From positions 3,906,001 to 3,970,000 of the forward strand of contig NZ_CP060790.1 in assembly GCF_014489595.1 (NCBI RefSeq): 64,000 nt of DNA, read 5' to 3'. The stretch comes from Paenacidovorax monticola. Its GTDB lineage: Bacteria > Pseudomonadota > Gammaproteobacteria > Burkholderiales > Burkholderiaceae_C. Numbering within the stretch: the stretch's first letter is position 1; each line of letters opens with the position of its first letter. Position numbers and translations under genes: made by a program. Positions 1 through 9,692 of the stretch are shown piece after piece. The notes beneath the pieces were generated by a model that saw nothing but the letters and a program-made list of their open reading frames with translations, was not told the origin of the DNA and ran no database searches.

Positions 1-279
1 GAAGGGTTTGCGGGGGCGCTGGAGGAGCCTGCGTTCTCCGCCGAACTGGACGCGGTGCGCACCCACCAGGTGGCGCAGGTGACGGACCAGCTGCTACCCG
101 GCATCAGCGCGCTGGCCACGCCGGTGTTCGACGGCTTTGGGCAACTGGTGCTGTGCCTGGCGGTGATTGGTCCCAGCGCCACGCTGCACACGGGGCCGGA
201 CAGCGAGGCCGCCTGGCACCTGCGCGAGGCGGCGCGCGGCCTGTCGCAGCGGCTGGGGGCGCCTGCCACCCCGGTCTAG
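1..279 (+). CDS. IclR-family transcriptional regulator, C-terminal fragment
   Basis: Only the last 92 codons are present; the gene begins before the window. The segment ISALATPVFDGFGQLVLCLA followed by a helical end (LREAARGLSQRLG) matches the end of the IclR effector-binding (GAF-like) domain. The DNA-binding half is outside the window, so the regulated genes cannot be told. The stop codon overlaps the metY stop on the other strand by four bases, so the two genes converge with no intergenic space. Family assignment is by recognition of the domain only. Confidence 0.7.
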   Translation, partial: EGFAGALEEPAFSAELDAVRTHQVAQVTDQLLPGISALATPVFDGFGQLVLCLAVIGPSATLHTGPDSEAAWHLREAARGLSQRLGAPATPV

Positions 280-1598
280 GCCGCAGCGCGGGCCAGCGCC
301 TGGTCGATGTCCCAGAGGATGTCGTCCACCTCTTCGATGCCCACCGACAGGCGCACCATGTCGGCGCTCACGCCCGCGCGGTCGAGTTCCTCGCCCGTGA
401 GCTGGCGGTGCGTGGTCGATGCGGGGTGGATCACCAGCGTCTTCGCATCGCCGATGTTGGCCAGGTGGCTCAGGAACTCGCAGGCGTCGATGAACTGCTC
501 GCCGGCCGCCGCGCCGCCCTTCACGCCGAACGTGAGAATGCCCGAGGCGCCCGGCGCGCCATCCACCGCGCGGAACTGCTTGCGCGCCAGTTCGAAATAC
601 GGTGAATCGGGCAGGCCTGGGTAGTTGACCCACGCCACCTGTGGGTGGCCTTGCAGGAACTTCGCCACCGCCAGCGCGTTGCGGCAGTGCTCGCGCATGC
701 GCAGGTGCAGCGTTTCGGCGCCCTGCAGCAGCTGCCAGGCGTTCAAGGGCGAGAGCACGCCGCCGAAGGTGCGGTTGACCTCCATGCGCGCCTTCATGGT
801 GTAGCCGAAGTCGCCGAAGGTCTCGTAGAACTTCACGCCGTGGTAGGCGCGGCTGGGCTCCACCATCTCGGGGAAGCGGCCGTTGTCCCACGGGAATTGG
901 CCGCCCTCGACCACCACGCCGCCCATGGTCGTGCCATGGCCGCCGATGTACTTGGTGGCGCTGTGCACCACGATGTCGGCGCCCAGCGCCAGCGGGTTGC
1001 ACAGATAGGGGCTGGCCACGGTGTTGTCGATCACCAGCGGCACGCCGTGGGCGTGGGCCACGTCGGCGATGCGCGCGATGTCGAGCACGTTGACCAGCGG
1101 ATTGCCGATGGTCTCGCCATACACGGCCCGCGTGTTCGGGCGCATGGCGCGCGCGAAGTTCTCGGGGTCGGCCGGGTCCACGAACGTGGTTTCGATCCCC
1201 AGGCGCGCAAAGCCCACGCCCAACTGTCCCACCGTGCCGCCGTAGAGCGTGCTGGCCGCCACGATGTGGTCGCCCGTCTTCAGGATGGCCAGCAGCGCCG
1301 CCATCTGCGCGGCCATGCCGCTGGCGCAGGCCAGGGCCGCGCGGCCGCCCTCCAGGCTGGCGATGCGCTCCTCGAACACCGCCACCGTGGGGTTGCTGAT
1401 GCGGCTGTAGACGTTGCCGAAGGTCTGCAGGTTGAACAGGCTGCTCGCGTGCTCGGCATCGTCGAACACGAAGCTCGTGGTCTGGTGGATGGGCGTGGCG
1501 CGCGCGCCGGTCACGGGGTCGGGCTGGGCGCCCGCATGGATGGCGCGGGTGCCGAAGCCGAAGGCGCGGTCGGCGCCCGAAGAGGATTTGTCTCGCAT
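276..1598 (-). CDS. metY: O-acetylhomoserine sulfhydrylase (aminocarboxypropyltransferase)
   Basis: A 440-residue PLP enzyme of the Cys/Met metabolism family. It makes homocysteine from O-acetylhomoserine and sulfide in methionine synthesis, in the cytosol. The PLP lysine is K216 in SATKYIGGHG, the cofactor Asp is in DNTVASP at 191, and YSR at 64-66 is the phosphate-binding motif reaching the neighbouring subunit. The GFGTRAIHAG start and the total length fit MetY, which is longer than MetB or MetC at about 390 residues. The gene ends tail to tail with the IclR fragment. No SAM riboswitch was recognised upstream. An O-succinylhomoserine preference cannot be excluded from sequence alone. Confidence 0.92.
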   Translation of the reverse strand: MRDKSSSGADRAFGFGTRAIHAGAQPDPVTGARATPIHQTTSFVFDDAEHASSLFNLQTFGNVYSRISNPTVAVFEERIASLEGGRAALACASGMAAQMAALLAILKTGDHIVAASTLYGGTVGQLGVGFARLGIETTFVDPADPENFARAMRPNTRAVYGETIGNPLVNVLDIARIADVAHAHGVPLVIDNTVASPYLCNPLALGADIVVHSATKYIGGHGTTMGGVVVEGGQFPWDNGRFPEMVEPSRAYHGVKFYETFGDFGYTMKARMEVNRTFGGVLSPLNAWQLLQGAETLHLRMREHCRNALAVAKFLQGHPQVAWVNYPGLPDSPYFELARKQFRAVDGAPGASGILTFGVKGGAAAGEQFIDACEFLSHLANIGDAKTLVIHPASTTHRQLTGEELDRAGVSADMVRLSVGIEEVDDILWDIDQALARAAA

Positions 1599-1622
1599 GG
1601 GTCTTTGAATGAAACAGGGCTG

Positions 1623-1645
1623 CAGCGCTTGATGGTCAAGTGCTG
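1623..1645. repeat. Intergenic hairpin of the AGCTATCAA motif family
   Basis: CAGCGCTTGA, a three-base loop, then TCAAGTGCTG form a 10-bp stem with one wobble. It is followed at 1649 by AGCTATCAAT. Similar AGCTATC-containing hairpins recur at 4994, 41387 and 58110. It lies between the metY start and the end of the upstream CoA-binding gene on the same strand, so it could act as a weak terminator or processing site. That role is inference. Confidence 0.5.
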
Positions 1646-1652
1646 GAAGCTA

Positions 1653-2168
1653 TCAATACGGGAGCTGGCGCAGCCGCTTGGCTGAGATCACGCGCGTGTT
1701 CACGCCCATCCAGCCCAGGCCGCCGAAGAGGCGCGCGTGCTCGATCTTCACGCAGCGGTTGCTCACCGTCTGCAGGCCGGCCGCCTCGGCGCGGTGCACG
1801 GCGGCGTCGTTGAAAACGCCCAGCTGCAGCCACAGGCAGCGTGCGCCGACGGCGATGGCTTCATCGGCCAGCGGCGGGATGTCCTCGCTCCTGCGAAAGC
1901 AGTCCACCATGTCGATGCGCGCGCCCTGCGCGGCCAGCGCGGCGGCGGCTTCGGTCACGCTCGCGTAGGCCACTTCGCCGAGGATGTGCCCGCCTTCGCG
2001 CGCGACCAGCGGGTTCACGGGCACGACGCGGTAGCCATGCGCCTGCATGTACTTGGCGGCGAAGTGGCTGGGACGGTGCCATTGCGGCGACAGGCCCACC
2101 ACGGCGATGGTGCGGCAGCGCGTGAGGATGTCGCGCAGGGTGCTGATGGTGTCGGGGGTGCGGCTCAT
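1653..2168 (-). CDS. CoA-binding domain protein (YccU-like)
   Basis: A 171-residue single-domain protein of the CoA_binding Rossmann family. The glycine-rich loop (VVGLSP, about residues 22-27) lies near the N-terminus, and the C-terminal NRCVKIEHARL segment is typical of YccU proteins. The stand-alone proteins resemble the nucleotide-binding half of succinyl-CoA synthetase, but their cellular role is not established. The ATG at 2168 was chosen because the peptide upstream of it is low-complexity and not family-like. It lies upstream of metY on the same strand with a 54-base gap that holds a hairpin. Confidence 0.8.
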   Translation of the reverse strand: MSRTPDTISTLRDILTRCRTIAVVGLSPQWHRPSHFAAKYMQAHGYRVVPVNPLVAREGGHILGEVAYASVTEAAAALAAQGARIDMVDCFRRSEDIPPLADEAIAVGARCLWLQLGVFNDAAVHRAEAAGLQTVSNRCVKIEHARLFGGLGWMGVNTRVISAKRLRQLPY

Positions 2169-2214
2169 GGAGTGCCAGTGTACGCAGAGGCGCCCCCGCG
2201 TGCCGGGCCCTGCG

Positions 2215-2745
2215 CTACCGCGCAGGCAGGTTGCGCTCGAACGCGAGCTCCAGCGCCGCCAGGGCCAGCACGAACACCAGGAACACATAGGCTGCCGTGG
2301 CGAGGCCCAGGCTCAGGCTGAAGCCCCAGCGCAGCAGGCCGCAGGCGGTCTGCCAGTGGTAGAGCTGCTCGCACAGCGCCGCCTGGGGCATGTGCGCGTA
2401 CCACGCCAGGGCCAGCAGCATCCAGCCCCCCACGCGCAGCGCGCTGTGCAGGCCGCGCGGGCGGTGCAGCGCCTCCATCAGGGCCAGGGGCACGGCCGCG
2501 CCCCAGACGAACATCAGCAGCCAGCTGGCCACGGGCACGGCGCCCAGAAGCGATTGCAGCCAGCCCAGCTTGGGCAGGCCGCTCAGCAGGTCGAGCAGGT
2601 TCCAGGCCAGGGGCAGCACGGCCCCCGCGGCGGCCAGGCTGGCCAGCGCCAGGGCCCAGAGCAGATGGTGGCGCTGGAACGTGGAAGGCGCCGGCTGGCC
2701 GGGGGCCGCGGGCGGCCCGGGGGGATGCGTGAACAGGGAAGCCAT
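2215..2745 (-). CDS. Small integral membrane protein of unknown function
   Basis: A 176-residue protein with a Pro/Ala-rich cytoplasmic start and about four hydrophobic segments (roughly residues 28-50, 62-85, 105-120 and 140-165). Two cysteines (in AALCEQ and TACGLL) flank a short loop. I do not recognise a family. It lies 107 bases downstream of dsbD on the same strand and could be cotranscribed with it, which would suggest a membrane redox or cytochrome-maturation accessory, but nothing in the sequence proves that. The stop is a clear TAG at 2215. Confidence 0.6.
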   Translation of the reverse strand: MASLFTHPPGPPAAPGQPAPSTFQRHHLLWALALASLAAAGAVLPLAWNLLDLLSGLPKLGWLQSLLGAVPVASWLLMFVWGAAVPLALMEALHRPRGLHSALRVGGWMLLALAWYAHMPQAALCEQLYHWQTACGLLRWGFSLSLGLATAAYVFLVFVLALAALELAFERNLPAR

Positions 2746-2852
2746 GACCCACCTCCTGTCTGGAAATGGCGGGCGGCCCGCGCGCTGGGCTGGCGCGGCG
2801 CGCGCATTTCCCGTGGGTTGGACCCCTGGCGCGGGCCCGGGTTCAGTGCGCT

Positions 2853-5053
2853 CTACAGCGCGGCCAGCGCGGCGCGCACCTCGTCCGCGCTCAGGATCTC
2901 GCTGAACACCACGGGCGGCTTGCCTGGTGCGTGCAGCACGTACACGGGCACGCCGCTGCGCCCCAAGGCGGCCAGCGCGGCCGTGATGGCGGGGTCGCGC
3001 CGCGTCCAGTCGGCGCGCAGCAGGGCCACGTTCCGGGTGGCCAGGTCCTGCAGCACGGCGGGGTCGGACAGCGTGGTCTTCTTGTTGTACTGGCAGGTCA
3101 CGCACCAGGCGGCCGTGTAGTCCACGAACACGGGGCGGCCCTGGGCCTGCAACTGCTCGGGCAGGCCCGGCTGCCAGGGCTGCCAGCCCTGGGCGCTGGC
3201 CGTGGGGGCCGCGCTGGCGGCGGGCAGCATCTCGACCACCTTGGGCCCCCAGGCCCAGGCCAGCCAGGCGCAGGCCGCGAGCGACAGCGGCGCGAGCACG
3301 GCACGCGAGCGTCCGCGCAGCGTGAGCGCCCACACGGCCATGGCGAGCGCCACGAGCAGTGCGAGCAGCGTGGCGGCGCCGTCGATGCCGCTTTGCTGGC
3401 CCAGCACCCACACGAGCCACACCACCGTGGCGAACATCGGGAAGGCCATGAAGCGGCGCAGCGTGTCCATCCAGGCGCCGGGTCGCGGCAGCCAGCGCGC
3501 GAAGGCCGGCACCCAGGCCGCGACCAGGTAGGGCAGTGCCAGGCCCAGGCCCAGCGCCGCGAAGATGGAGAGCGCCTGGGCCCCCGGCAGCGTGGCCGTG
3601 AGGCCCAGCGAAGCGCCCATGAACGGCGCGGTGCAGGGCGAGGCCACGGCCACCGCGAGCACGCCCGTGAGGAAGGCGTCCGCCACGGGGTGGCGCGCCT
3701 GCAGGCCCGCGAGCGAGGAAGGCAGCATGGACCGGAACTCGAACACGCCCACGAGGTTCAGCCCGATCAGCGTGAACAGCGCGGCGAGCACGGCCACCAC
3801 CCCGGGCGACTGCAGCTGGAAGCCCCAGCCCACGGCCTCGCCGGCCGCGCGCAGGCCCAGCATGAGCGCGCCCAGTGCCAGGAACGACACGAGCACGCCC
3901 GCCGTGTAGGCCAGGCCGCTGATGCGGTGCGCGCGTGCGTCCTGCGCATGGCGCGCAAAGCCCACGACCTTGATCGCGAGCACCGGGAAGACGCAGGGCA
4001 TGAGGTTGAGGATGAGCCCGCCGATCAGCGCGCCCACGAGCGCGGCCAGCCAGGTGCCGAGAGGGGCTGCGGTGGGGGCCGGGCCGGGTGCGCCGCGCGG
4101 GGCGGCCTGCTGCGCGTTCGCGCGCAGCGCGGCCTCGAGCGCGGGCGACACCGTGGCGGCGGCCGCGGCGGCGGGCCAGCCGCCCTCCACGGCGAGTTCG
4201 GCGCGCCAGCCCTGGCCCCCCTGGGCCAGCACCACGGGCAGGGGCTCGGGGCTGGCGCCGCGCTGTGCCGACAGCGGCACGCGCGCGGTCCATACGCCGT
4301 CCTGCCAGTCCTGCGTCCAGGGCGCGGCGGTTTCGATCACGCTGGCCGTCTCGGGGAAGAAGTCGAGCTTGCGGCCCTGCAGCGCCGCGGGCAGCCCGGC
4401 CACGCGCAGCAGCAGGTCGCTGCCTTCCACGCGCGCCTGGCTGCCGGGCGCGGCGGCCAGCGGCTGGGGATGGGCCTTGCGCGCCGCATCGAACGCGGCG
4501 GCGTGCAGCGCCGTCGTGCTCTGGATGGGCAACTGCAGCGTGAACGTGCCTTCCTCGGGAATGCACTCCTTGCGGCACACGAGCCACGAGGCCTGCAGCT
4601 GGACGGTGACCTCCTTGGCGAGCGGCCCGGGCGCGAACGCGCCACCCACGGTCATGGGCACGGGCAGCAGCACCGTGCCCTCGTAGCCGTAGTTGGCCAG
4701 CGTCCCGATGGGGATCTTGTGCGGCACGGGCCAGGCGATCTCGCCCGCGTCGATGCCTGCCGGCAGCTTCCACTCCATCTGCGTGGGCAGGCCCGAGTCG
4801 CCCGGGTTCATCCAGTAGGTGTGCCACTCGGGCTGGTGGGTGATCTTCAGGCCCATCCACAGCGGCTTGCCGGGCGCCACGCCCTCGGGCGCGTGGGCGA
4901 CCAGCTCGGCCTGCACGTAGGGCGTGCTCATGGTACTGCTGCCCTGGGGGTGGAGGACTTGAGGCTGATCTGGGCCTCGGCGCCCATGGGCAGGGCGCTA
5001 GCAGCTATCAAAAACAGAGTGGGCAGCAGGCGCTGCAGCGGTCGGTGTGGCAT
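2853..5053 (-). CDS. dsbD: Thiol:disulfide interchange protein DsbD (one apparent frameshift)
   Basis: DsbD carries electrons from cytosolic thioredoxin across the inner membrane to periplasmic partners. The restored protein is about 733 residues: signal peptide (LFLIAASA core), an N-terminal periplasmic sensor domain, a membrane domain with the paired cysteines in NLMPCVFPVLAIK and ASPCTAPFMG, and a C-terminal thioredoxin domain with WCVTC. The signal peptide, from an ATG at 5053, is in a different frame from the body. Adding one C to the run at 4946-4950 joins them smoothly (STPQGSSTMSTPYV). Without that base the open frame would start at 4931 and lack a signal peptide, which makes no sense for this protein. 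The signal-peptide codons overlap a dispersed AGCTATCAA motif. Confidence 0.88.
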
Positions 5054-5108
5054 GTCGCAGGGTGGGAGCTGGCCATGGGGCTTTGGTTCCCGTGGCGGAG
5101 GAAGGGGC

Positions 5109-5860
5109 TCAGGCCGCGAAGCCGAGCACCACGCGGCGCGACATGGCGCCCTTTTTCTCGATCTTGGTCACGACCACGGCGCCGATCTCGCCCGTGCGCG
5201 CCACATGGGTGCCGCCGCAGGGCTGCAGGTCGATCTGCGCGGCGTCGCCGTCGCTGCCGCCGCCCACGCGCACGGTGCGCACCGTGCCCGTGCCGCGCGG
5301 TGGCTGCACGCTCATGCTCTTGACGAGCTGCGGGTTGGCGTCCAGCTCGGCGTCGCTGATCGCGCCGATGGCCACCGCATGGTCGGCGCCCACGAGCTGG
5401 GCGATGCCGGCCGTGAGCGCGTCCTTGTCGAGCGCGCCGTCCATGTGGAAATCCAGGCGCGCGTACTCGGGCGTGATCGAGCAGCCGTTCACGGGCTGGC
5501 CCACCAGGTGGCACAGCAGGTGCGTGGTGGTGTGAAAGCGCATGAGCCGGTGGCGGCGCTCCCAGTCGATGCGCGCGGTGACCGTATCGCCCACCGCCAG
5601 GCCCGCCTCCTGCCCCGGTGCGGGCCAGTGCACGATGTCGGCCGTCGGCTGGCCCTCGGCGTCCTTGCCCTTGCGCGTGTCGGCAATGGCGAGCGCGCTG
5701 CCGTCGGCGCGCACCAGCGTGCCGGCATCGCCGGCCTGGCCGCCGCCCAGGGGTAGAACACGGTGCGGTCGAGCACCACGCCGCCATCGGGGGTGAGGGC
5801 CGTGACGGTGGCACTGCATTCGCGCAGGTAGCTGTCGGATCGGAAGAGGTCGTGGGTCAT
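5109..5860 (-). CDS. AlaX-type alanyl-tRNA editing protein (one apparent frameshift)
   Basis: A free-standing homologue of the alanyl-tRNA synthetase editing domain, about 250 residues once restored. It deacylates mischarged tRNA(Ala), usually Ser- or Gly-tRNA(Ala), in the cytosol. The zinc site is visible as HTTTH (in RFHTTTHLL) and CGGTH near the C-terminus. The N-terminal part (MTHDLFRSDSYLRECSATV, then VVLDRTVFYP) and the rest (LGGGQAGDAGTLVRADG) are in different frames. One C missing from the GGGG run on the plus strand at 5750-5753 explains this. The first residues match the usual AlaX start, so the ATG at 5860 is secure. Confidence 0.85.
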
Positions 5861-6007
5861 GGAGGGCTATGGTAGTCGGGCGCCGCGCGGCGCGCTTCCA
5901 TTGGCAAAACGGATCGTCGGATAGGCGATGGGTATTGGACAGCGGCACGCCGGGCTTGCCATCATGGGGCGTCCGATTCCCCCAAGAAACGATAGGAGAC
6001 AAGCACC

Positions 6008-6990
6008 ATGCAGGAAGTTTCTCGCCGCCATGCCCTGGGCATGGGCGCGGCCGCCGCCGCCCTGGCCTGCGGCCTGGCCCCCGCGGCGCGTGCGCAGGCC
6101 GCCTACCCCGCCAAACCCGTGCGCGTGATCGTGCCATTTCCCGCCGGGGGCACGACCGATGTGGTTGCGCGGCTCGTGGTGCAGAAGCTCGGCGAACTCA
6201 TGGGCCAGCCCTTCGTGGTGGACAACAAGGGGGGCGCCAACGGCATCATTGGCACCGAGCTGGCCGCGCGGGCCGCGCCCGACGGCTACACGCTGCTCAT
6301 GAACACGGCGGGCGCGCAGACGCTCAGCCCCGTGCTCTACAAGGCGGGCTACGAGGCGCTCGCGAGCTTCGAGCCCGTGAGCCACCTGTGCGACGTGGGC
6401 TTCGTCGTGATCGCGCGCAAGGACCTGCCCGTGCAGAGCCTGCAGGACCTGATCGCGCTCGCGCGCAAGGGCGACAAGCCGCTGAGCGCATCCTCGGGCA
6501 GCAGCATGATCGCGCTCATCACCGAGCAGTTCAAGAAAGTGATCGGCGCCCCCAGCATCGTCAACGCCCAGTACAAGGGCACGGGCCGCAGATGCAGGCC
6601 GTGGTGGCGGGCGAGGTGGATTTCTCGTTCGACTCGTTCACATCGGTGGAGATGATCCGGGCCGGCAAGGTCAAGGCGCTGGCCGTGCTGCTGCCCCGGC
6701 GCGCGGAGTCCTTCCCGCAGGTGCCGACGATCCGCGAGGCGGGCATCGCCGACATGGACTTCAATTCCTGGGCCGGCCTGCTGGCGCCCAAGGGCACGCC
6801 GCGCGAAGTCGTGGCCGCCCTGGCCCAGCAAGTCGACAAGGTCATGCAGGTGCCCGAGGTGCTCGCGCGGCTGCGCAGCTACGACTACGTGCCGCGCCAG
6901 GGCACGCCCGAGGACTTCGGGCGGCTCATCCTGGCCGACAACGAACGCTGGAAGCGCGTGGTGCGCGAGACGCAGTTCAAGATCGAATGA
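6008..6990 (+). CDS. Bug/TctC-family periplasmic solute-binding protein (one apparent frameshift)
   Basis: About 327 residues when restored. An N-terminal export signal with a twin-arginine look (SRRHALGMGAAAAAL, cleaved after ARAQA) is followed by the family start YPAKPVRVIVPFPAGGTTD. These proteins bind carboxylates, often for tripartite tricarboxylate transporters, but most betaproteobacterial copies have no transporter next to them; none is seen here. The frame changes at 6586: KGTG continues as PQMQAVVAGEVDF only if one C is added in the GGGCC run. The Shine-Dalgarno sequence AGGAGAC lies 7 bases before the ATG. The ligand cannot be told. Confidence 0.85.
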
Positions 6991-7017
6991 CCGTGGCCGG
7001 ACGGTCCGGGGGGCGTT

Positions 7018-8049
7018 TCAGAAGCCCTGCAGCACCGCCTTGCCGACCGCGCGGCCGCTCTCCACATGGGCGTGGGCGCGGCGCAGGTTGGCGGCGCTGA
7101 GCGGGCCGAACTCGGCCGCGAGCGTGCTGCGCAGGCGCCCCGCATCGGCCAGGCGGGCCACCTCGGCCAGCAGTTCGCCCTGGCGCGCGAGATCGGGCGT
7201 GCCGAACAGGGGGCGCGTGAACATCAGTTCCCAATGCAGCGACAGGCTCTTGCGCTTGAGTGGCACCACGTCGAGCGAGGGCATGTCGTCGATCAGCGCG
7301 ATCTGTCCCTGGGGCCTCAGGCATTCCACGTACTGGGCGAAGTACTCGGCCGTGTGCGTCAGGCTGGCCACGCGGTCGATCTGCGCCAGGCCCAGCGCCG
7401 CGAGCTGGGGCGCGAGGGGCTGGCGGTGGTCGATCACGTCGTGCGCGCCCAGGTCCAGGCACCACTGCCGCGTTTCGGACCGCGAGGCCGTGGCCACCAC
7501 GCGCAGCCCCGTGAGCTGGCGCGCGAGCTGGATCAGCATGGAGCCCACGCCGCCTGCGCCGCCCACCACCAGCAGGCTGTCGCCCGAGGGGGCCGCGCCG
7601 GGTTCCTGGCGCGGTGCGCGCAGCCGGTCGAACAGGAGTTCCCACGCCGTGATGGCCGTGAGCGGCAGTGCCGCGGCCTGCGCGTCGCTCAGCGTGGTGG
7701 GCGCATGGGCGGCGATGCGCGCGTCCACGGCCTGCAGCTCGGCGTTGCTGCCGGGGCGGTCGATGCTGCCCGCGTAGTACACGCGGTCGCCCACGGCGAA
7801 GCCCGTGGCGGCGCTGCCCACCGCCTGCACGGTGCCCACGGCGTCCCAGCCCAGCACCTTGGCCGCGCCGTCCGCCGGCGCCATGCCCGCGCGCACCTTC
7901 ACGTCCACGGGGTTGACCGACACGGCCTGCACGCGCACCAGCAGGTCGTGCGGGCGCAGCGCCTCGGGCGTGGGGGCGGGCAGGTCGAGGTCCAGCAGCG
8001 CCTCGGGGTGGTCGATGGCGTGGGGGGCGTGGTAGCCGACGGCTTTCAT
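7018..8049 (-). CDS. Zinc-type alcohol dehydrogenase-like / quinone oxidoreductase family protein
   Basis: A 343-residue medium-chain dehydrogenase/reductase. The GroES-like N-terminal domain contains VRVQAVSVNPVDVKVRAG and GWDAVGTV. The NADPH-binding Rossmann loop is VVGGAGGVGSM, near residue 165. The zinc-ligand cysteines of true alcohol dehydrogenases are absent, so a zinc-independent enone or quinone reductase activity is more likely. The ATG at 8049 opens the typical MKAVGYH start. It is divergent from the LysR regulator at 8141, with 91 bases between them, which suggests control by that regulator. Confidence 0.8.
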   Translation of the reverse strand: MKAVGYHAPHAIDHPEALLDLDLPAPTPEALRPHDLLVRVQAVSVNPVDVKVRAGMAPADGAAKVLGWDAVGTVQAVGSAATGFAVGDRVYYAGSIDRPGSNAELQAVDARIAAHAPTTLSDAQAAALPLTAITAWELLFDRLRAPRQEPGAAPSGDSLLVVGGAGGVGSMLIQLARQLTGLRVVATASRSETRQWCLDLGAHDVIDHRQPLAPQLAALGLAQIDRVASLTHTAEYFAQYVECLRPQGQIALIDDMPSLDVVPLKRKSLSLHWELMFTRPLFGTPDLARQGELLAEVARLADAGRLRSTLAAEFGPLSAANLRRAHAHVESGRAVGKAVLQGF

Positions 8050-8105
8050 GGCGGACTCCAGGGTTCGATGGTGGTTGGAGCCTGCACTGTAGTTAGGCAA
8101 AATGG

Positions 8106-8142
8106 ATTTGATAAGACGATGAAAAATCTATCTTCTTCAAAT
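8106..8142. promoter_or_regulatory. Possible LysR operator between dehydrogenase and regulator
   Basis: This AT-rich stretch stands out in GC-rich surroundings. It has an imperfect inverted repeat, ATTTGATAAGA with TCTTCTTCAAAT. Divergent LysR pairs are commonly controlled from such a site. The repeat overlaps the LysR start codon, so binding would also limit the regulator's own expression. The assignment is from position and symmetry only. Confidence 0.35.
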
Positions 8143-9070
8143 GAAATTTGAAAATATAGGCGACCTGCGCGTGCTGGTGGAAACCGCGCGCGGCGGCTCG
8201 CTCACGGCGGCGGCGCGTGTGCTCGAGGTCACCCCGGCGGCGGCCAGCGCCATGCTCAAGCGGCTCGAGGCGCAACTGGGCACGCGGCTGTTCGAGCGTT
8301 CCACCCGCGCCATGCGCCTCACGCCCCAGGGCCAGACGCTGCTGGACTACGCGGCGCGGGCCCTGGAGCTGCTGGAAGAGGGCGCGGGCCAGGCGCTGTC
8401 GGAGTCGGGCGCGCTGCGCGGCACGCTGCGCGTGGCCGCGCCCTCCGACCTGGGCCGCGGCGTCCTGCTGCCCTGGCTCGACGCCTTCGCGCTGCGGCAC
8501 CCGGGCGTGCACATCGCGCTGTCGGTGAGCGACCGCGTGCAGGACGTGCGCCGCGATGCGGTGGACCTGGCCCTGCGCTATGGCGCCCAGGCCGCTGATT
8601 CGCAGCTCGTGGCGCGGCCCCTGTACACCGCCGAGCGCGTGGCCTGCGCCACGCCCGGCTACCTGGCCCGCCACGGCGCGCCCGCGCACCCGCTGGAACT
8701 GGCGCGGCACAACTGCATCACGCTGCACATCGGCGGGCGGCGCGAGCTGCGCTGGCGCTTCGAGGGCGCGGGGGAGCGCGTGGAGGTGGCCGTGGACGGC
8801 GACCGCAGCGTGGACGACGGCGCCATCGCGCGCGACTGGGCCCTTGCGGGCGCGGGCATCGTCTACAAATCGGCGCTAGACCTGCGCGCCTACCTGCGCG
8901 ACGGCCGCCTCGTGCCCGTGTTGCCGGGCTGGCAGGGGCAGCGCTACGTGCTCCATGCCGTTCTGCCGAGCAACCGCTTCGTGCCGGCGCGCGTGCGCGC
9001 TCTGGTGGACCACCTGGCCGCCTGCTTCGAGGCGCTGGCGGGCGAGGACCGCGCGGCCGCCAGCGGCTGA
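8141..9070 (+). CDS. LysR-family transcriptional regulator
   Basis: A 309-residue protein with the LysR winged helix at the N-terminus (GSLTAAARVLEVTPAAASAM, then RLEAQLGTRLFERSTR) and a periplasmic-binding-like effector domain after about residue 90. No good ribosome-binding site is seen before the ATG at 8141. An upstream ATG at 8119 is out of frame, so this start is kept. The gene is divergent from the dehydrogenase at 7018-8049, the natural target candidate. The close similarity to the CrgA/DsdC-like branch of short-spaced LysR regulators is only an impression. Confidence 0.88.
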   Translation: MKFENIGDLRVLVETARGGSLTAAARVLEVTPAAASAMLKRLEAQLGTRLFERSTRAMRLTPQGQTLLDYAARALELLEEGAGQALSESGALRGTLRVAAPSDLGRGVLLPWLDAFALRHPGVHIALSVSDRVQDVRRDAVDLALRYGAQAADSQLVARPLYTAERVACATPGYLARHGAPAHPLELARHNCITLHIGGRRELRWRFEGAGERVEVAVDGDRSVDDGAIARDWALAGAGIVYKSALDLRAYLRDGRLVPVLPGWQGQRYVLHAVLPSNRFVPARVRALVDHLAACFEALAGEDRAAASG

Positions 9071-9139
9071 ACGGGCGGCGCGGGCCCTGGGGTTCGCGCC
9101 GATGCGTGGCGCATGCCGCCGCCGCTACCATGCGCCCCC

Positions 9140-9658
9140 ATGACCCTGCGCCGCCGCACCGTTCTGCTTGCCCCGCTGGCACTGGCCGGCACCGCCGCCC
9201 ATGCCGACACGCCCCGGGTGCTGCGCCTGTCCGATGCACCGCCCTGGCTCGACCGGCTCGAGGCCGCGCGCGGCGTGCGCACCAGCGGTGCCTGGCCGCT
9301 CGCGGCGGTGCTCGCGCACCTGGCGCAGAGCATCGAGATGAGCCTGGACGGCTACCCCGCGCCCCGCAGTGCGCTGTTCCAGCAGACCCTGGGGGTGGGG
9401 GCCTTCGCCTTCTTCGCGTGGCGCGGCCGTATGAGCCATCCGCTCGATGAGCCGATTCCGGGGGCTCCGGCCCTGCCCCGCGAAGGCGACGACTGGCGCG
9501 CCGCCGCGCAGCGCCTGCGCGCGGCCATCGCGCGCTTCGAGGCGCATGGCGGCGCGCTGCGGCCGCACTTCGCCTATGGCGCACTCGACAAGGCGCAGTA
9601 CCGGCTTGCGCACGCCATGCACATCGCCAACCACCAGGACGAGATCGTGCTGGCCTGA
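9140..9658 (+). CDS. DUF1569 (DinB-like) exported protein
   Basis: A 172-residue protein. It begins with a twin-arginine-like signal (MTLRRRTVLLAPLALAGTAA, cleaved after AHA) and continues as a helical domain of the DUF1569 type. The histidines in LAHLAQSIEMSL and HAMHIANHQDEIV are placed like the metal ligands of DinB-fold proteins. The biochemical role is unknown. The ATG at 9140 was chosen over an upstream one at 9113 because it directly opens the signal peptide. The creatininase-family gene follows closely and could be cotranscribed. Confidence 0.65.
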   Translation: MTLRRRTVLLAPLALAGTAAHADTPRVLRLSDAPPWLDRLEAARGVRTSGAWPLAAVLAHLAQSIEMSLDGYPAPRSALFQQTLGVGAFAFFAWRGRMSHPLDEPIPGAPALPREGDDWRAAAQRLRAAIARFEAHGGALRPHFAYGALDKAQYRLAHAMHIANHQDEIVLA

Positions 9659-9692
9659 CTGCGCGCGCCGCCACTCCACTACCATGGGAGGC

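Noticed and set aside
1599..1652. SAM riboswitch upstream of metY
   Set aside because: The spacer is 54 bases with a simple hairpin, too short for a SAM aptamer.
2766..5756. Very long plus-strand open frame opposite dsbD (996 codons)
   Set aside because: It is antisense to a clear dsbD/alaX pair, is rich in Gly/Arg/His/Gln without a domain, and is a usual by-product of high GC content.
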